NCBI GenBank assembly: GCA_964630925.1
Contig: CAZVZK010000027.1
Span: 16,635 to 80,634 of the forward strand
DNA from: RGDT01 sp964630925
GTDB taxonomy: Bacteria; Planctomycetota; Planctomycetia; Gemmatales; Gemmataceae
Direction: 5' to 3'
Length of the DNA: 64,000 bases
In this document: piece by piece, positions 61,675 to 64,000 of the stretch
Layout of the letters: the number at the start of each line of letters is the position of its first letter
How positions within the stretch are numbered: position 1 is the stretch's first letter
Notes under the pieces: generated by a model
Told to the model about the DNA's origin: nothing
Seen by the model: the letters and a program-made list of their open reading frames with translations, nothing else
Database searches by the model: none
Translations under genes and position numbers: made by a program

Positions 61675-63519
61675 TCAGTCGGTGCGGGCGGTGCGGCGGC
61701 CCTTGACCACGGTGAACGTCACCGAGTCGCTGCCCTGGATCACCCACGGCGTCTCGCGCCGCGAGACGGCGGCCCGGGCCATCGACAGCGTCCCCGTCCG
61801 CTTGCTGTTCACCAGGATCGTCGCCACGCTGCCCGGCAGCGTCGGCAGGGCCTTGCCGCCGACGACGACGCCGTGGGCGCCCAGCGGCAGACGCATCACC
61901 AGGGCGGTGCGCCGGGCCGAGGCGAACGTCTCCGCCGCCTCCAGCACCTGCCGGGCGGAGGAGGGGAACAGCAGGCCTGGGTGGTTGCGGATGTCCTGAC
62001 GCACGCTCGACGGCTCGTCGCAGAACAACACGGTGTGCTCGCCCGGCGCGATGTCGGGCGGCAGCTTGAGCGACAGCGAGACACGCTCGCGTCCGCCGCG
62101 GTAGGTGCGCAGCCAGACGTCGGCGCGGATGGTGTCGCCGGGGGCGTAGGAGGCGTCGTCGAGGGCGACGGCGTCGATCTCCGCGGTGGAGCGGCCCGGC
62201 TCGACGCGAGCCGAGCAGGTGACCTTCCTGATCCGCAGCTCCTTGAACGGGTTGTTGATGAGCTGCGACACGGACGATGCGACGGGCATGAACAGGGCGC
62301 CGGGGGCGCGCGCGCCGCTCATGCCGCTGAAGCTGTCTTTGATGGTTAGGACGCGGCCATTGTCCAGCTCGATCTTCGCCTCCAGGTGGGCGGTCATCTC
62401 CTCCGGCAGCTCGCCCTCCATGTCGAGCGAGTTTGTGAGCGCGGTGTAGATGAGCGAGGGCATCAGGGAGCGGTGCCGCACGACGCGGACGTTGAACGTC
62501 TTGGTCTCGCCGCGGCAGGCGGTGGACTCGATGGTCATGGGCAGCATGTCGGCCTTCTTGCCGATGTTGCCGGCAATGCACGTGGACACGTCGGCGTTGA
62601 GGGCGCCGACCTCGCGGAGGGGCGAGCCCATCTTGAAGCTGACGGTCTGTCGGGGGAAGATGGCGTGGATGTAGCCGGTGTACATGGGGAGCTGACAGCC
62701 GCCGAGGCTCATGAAGGGGTGGCCCCAGCCCCACACCTTGTTGCCCTCGACGTGGGTGACGGTGCCTATGCCGGAGATGTCCATGTCGCCGGTGACGAGG
62801 GCGACCGACAGGGGCCCGCCAGGCTCGAGAACAGCGTCCTTCTCCTCCTGGGCCACGCGGGCGCTCACCGCACCGCCCTGGACGGGGACGAGGCCGAAGC
62901 GGGCCGTCTCCCTGGCGAGGAGCTTGAGGGCGGACGACGAGAAGCCGGTGACGGCGAGGGGCGTGCGCAACGGGACGAGCCAGGCGCCCTCGGCGTCGGC
63001 GGGGAGGTCGTCGGGGGACTGGGCGACCATGACGGAGTCGAACACGGTCTTGCCGACACGGATCTTGTCGCGCAGGGCGGCGCGGACGGGCTCGCGGCGT
63101 TCGACGGCGTCGGCGAAGGACTGCATCTGGGCGAAGGGTGTGATGCCGGCGATGGGCTCCTTGCCGAAGGGCCAGGCGTAGGCGACGGCGCCGAGGAGCT
63201 TGCCTTCGATGTAGACGGGGCTGCCGGACATGCCGGCGATGACGCCGGTCTTCTCCAGGCCGCAGCCGGACAGTTGGGCGATGATGAGGTCGCGTCCGGG
63301 GCTGCCGTTCTTCAGGACGCCGAGGACCTCCGCCTGGAACTGCTCGACGCGGGTGCCCTTGCGGACGGTGAGGCCGTGCCCCTTGAGGCCGGGCTTGACG
63401 TCCTCGACCCGCCAGACGGCCATGGGTGCGGGGGGGCGGGGCACGACGCCGGCGGCGGCGAGGATCGGCCCGGCCTGGAAGAGGGCGAGGAGGGCGGTGA
63501 GGGTGCTGGCGTGGCGCAT
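61675..63519 (-). CDS. SpoIVB-type (S55) peptidase-domain protein, exported
   Basis: A 614-residue exported protein with signal MRHASTLTALLALFQAGPIL. The S55 peptidase domain occupies the N-terminal third; GVIAGMSGSPVYIEGKLLGA has S98 in GMSGSP, the expected nucleophile, and AYAWPFGKEPIAGITPFAQM follows. A loop with GWGHPFMSLG recalls the SpoIVB-family layout. In Bacillus SpoIVB signals sigma-K activation, but planctomycetes do not sporulate and the substrate here is unknown. The C-terminal ~300 residues are beta-rich and unassigned. It is upstream of the propeller gene in the same direction and may be co-transcribed. Confidence 0.83.
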   Translation of the reverse strand: MRHASTLTALLALFQAGPILAAAGVVPRPPAPMAVWRVEDVKPGLKGHGLTVRKGTRVEQFQAEVLGVLKNGSPGRDLIIAQLSGCGLEKTGVIAGMSGSPVYIEGKLLGAVAYAWPFGKEPIAGITPFAQMQSFADAVERREPVRAALRDKIRVGKTVFDSVMVAQSPDDLPADAEGAWLVPLRTPLAVTGFSSSALKLLARETARFGLVPVQGGAVSARVAQEEKDAVLEPGGPLSVALVTGDMDISGIGTVTHVEGNKVWGWGHPFMSLGGCQLPMYTGYIHAIFPRQTVSFKMGSPLREVGALNADVSTCIAGNIGKKADMLPMTIESTACRGETKTFNVRVVRHRSLMPSLIYTALTNSLDMEGELPEEMTAHLEAKIELDNGRVLTIKDSFSGMSGARAPGALFMPVASSVSQLINNPFKELRIRKVTCSARVEPGRSTAEIDAVALDDASYAPGDTIRADVWLRTYRGGRERVSLSLKLPPDIAPGEHTVLFCDEPSSVRQDIRNHPGLLFPSSARQVLEAAETFASARRTALVMRLPLGAHGVVVGGKALPTLPGSVATILVNSKRTGTLSMARAAVSRRETPWVIQGSDSVTFTVVKGRRTARTD

Positions 63520-63962
63520 GGCCGCGACTCCGGGTCGGAGGGTCGGGCTGAGGAGGGCCGCCGTGGCGGGAGAGGGCGCGCGTGGCCTCGCCTCGGAAAG
63601 GGACCGGCAGGAAACGAATCATGCCGGGGAACGAGAGGATGGAAAGGGGAGGGGCCGACGGGGCCGGATTGGGGGTGTGGCCGTGCGCCGCGCGTCCATG
63701 CGCCCTGTCCGAGGGTCGGCTCGCGCTTAAGGGCCGCCCCATCCTGGGGCGGACGCGCCTGAGCACCCGATCCGCTCGTCCGCATGCATCTTACCGCTCG
63801 CTTCACGAAAAGTACATGCGAGCTTCGCGGGGGGTAGGGGTCAGGGGTTAGGGTTAGCAGGAGGCAAGAAGCGACGGAGCCGTTCACCCGGCCTGTGGGG
63901 TTAGACAAAATGAGACGTGGAGGGCGGCCACGGCACGGGAGTGGGTGGCCTGACCACTCGCC
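63520..63962. other. Upstream region of the S55 gene, no gene seen
   Basis: About 440 bases without a credible gene; the minus-strand promoter of the S55 gene should lie here. The segment near 63826-63860 is GT-rich (GGGGTAGGGGTCAGGGGTTA, then GGGTTAG), a repeat-like filler of the type found between planctomycete genes. Confidence 0.5.
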
Positions 63963-63998
63963 CTGAAATGCAAATTCCGCCACGAATTTGCATTTCAG
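63963..63998. repeat. Perfect 15-bp inverted repeat at the window edge
   Basis: CTGAAATGCAAATTC and GAATTTGCATTTCAG pair around CGCCAC. Its AT content is higher than its surroundings. It could be a terminator for a gene beyond the window or one end of a repeat that continues outside. Confidence 0.75.
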
Positions 63999-64000
63999 TC

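Noticed and set aside
63826..63860. Telomere-like GGGTTAGGGTTAG string
   Set aside because: Only two imperfect units in GT-rich filler; similar strings occur in the planctomycete CCCTAACCC-type intergenic repeats, and nothing else suggests a chromosome end.

Overview
The window is a GC-rich (roughly 70 %) stretch of bacterial chromosome whose gene content points to a planctomycete of the Gemmata type. The markers are a DUF1559 pseudopilin paired with a small lipoprotein, two DUF1501 proteins and a DUF1549/DUF1553 protein, a TIGR02996-type leucine-rich-repeat protein, a GEEGG-repeat secreted protein, and several copies of a Gemmata-like family that begins M-T-E-A-E-W-L-A-C. The family-to-taxon link is from general knowledge; no database was searched. 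No rRNA, tRNA or CRISPR array was seen.

Layout. Positions 0.1-2.5 kb carry a Tat-exported sulfite-oxidase-like protein and a serine hydrolase. Positions 2.7-7.4 kb form a co-directional cluster: pseudopilin, lipoprotein, TPR protein, and a seven-haem cytochrome c with C-terminal TPRs. Positions 7.4-16.8 kb hold a membrane/TPR protein, a vanadium-type haloperoxidase (PAP2 fold) and two FG-GAP/ASPIC-UnbV proteins. The first of these two is interrupted by one in-frame UGA with a SECIS-like hairpin at the expected distance, which makes it a candidate selenoprotein. Positions 17-25 kb hold a TIM-barrel protein, two VWA membrane proteins and a DUF1549/1553 protein. Positions 25-35 kb hold a TolC-like lipoprotein, a membrane MutS-like ATPase, a FadA-type thiolase, a WD40 protein, a YkgJ cysteine-cluster protein, a DUF2382 protein and a cluster of small accessory genes. 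Positions 35-45 kb hold a Nudix hydrolase, a Kelch/FN3 protein, a ThiF/MoeB enzyme, a sigma-54-type promoter with a terminator but no gene between them (candidate small RNA), a GEEGG-repeat protein, and a stand-alone GyrB-like ATPase without TOPRIM. Positions 45-53 kb are the most disturbed: an ISAs1 transposase remnant, nested inverted repeats, a truncated SMP-30-like gene, a MITE-like element and a frameshifted DUF1501 gene. Positions 53-64 kb hold a sulfatase, a second DUF1501 gene, an egtB-egtD ergothioneine pair, a DUF4240 fusion protein, a beta-propeller protein and an S55-family protease.

Most identifiable products are exported or membrane-bound (signal peptides, Tat motifs, lipoboxes), so this is largely an envelope and periplasm region. 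Clear operon signals are start/stop overlaps: TPR-cytochrome, egtB-egtD, WD40-YkgJ, and the two small accessory genes near 30.5 kb. Many gene ends are marked by hairpins, and intergenic spaces carry several families of large inverted repeats. Long open frames opposite real genes are frequent in this GC-rich DNA and were left out.
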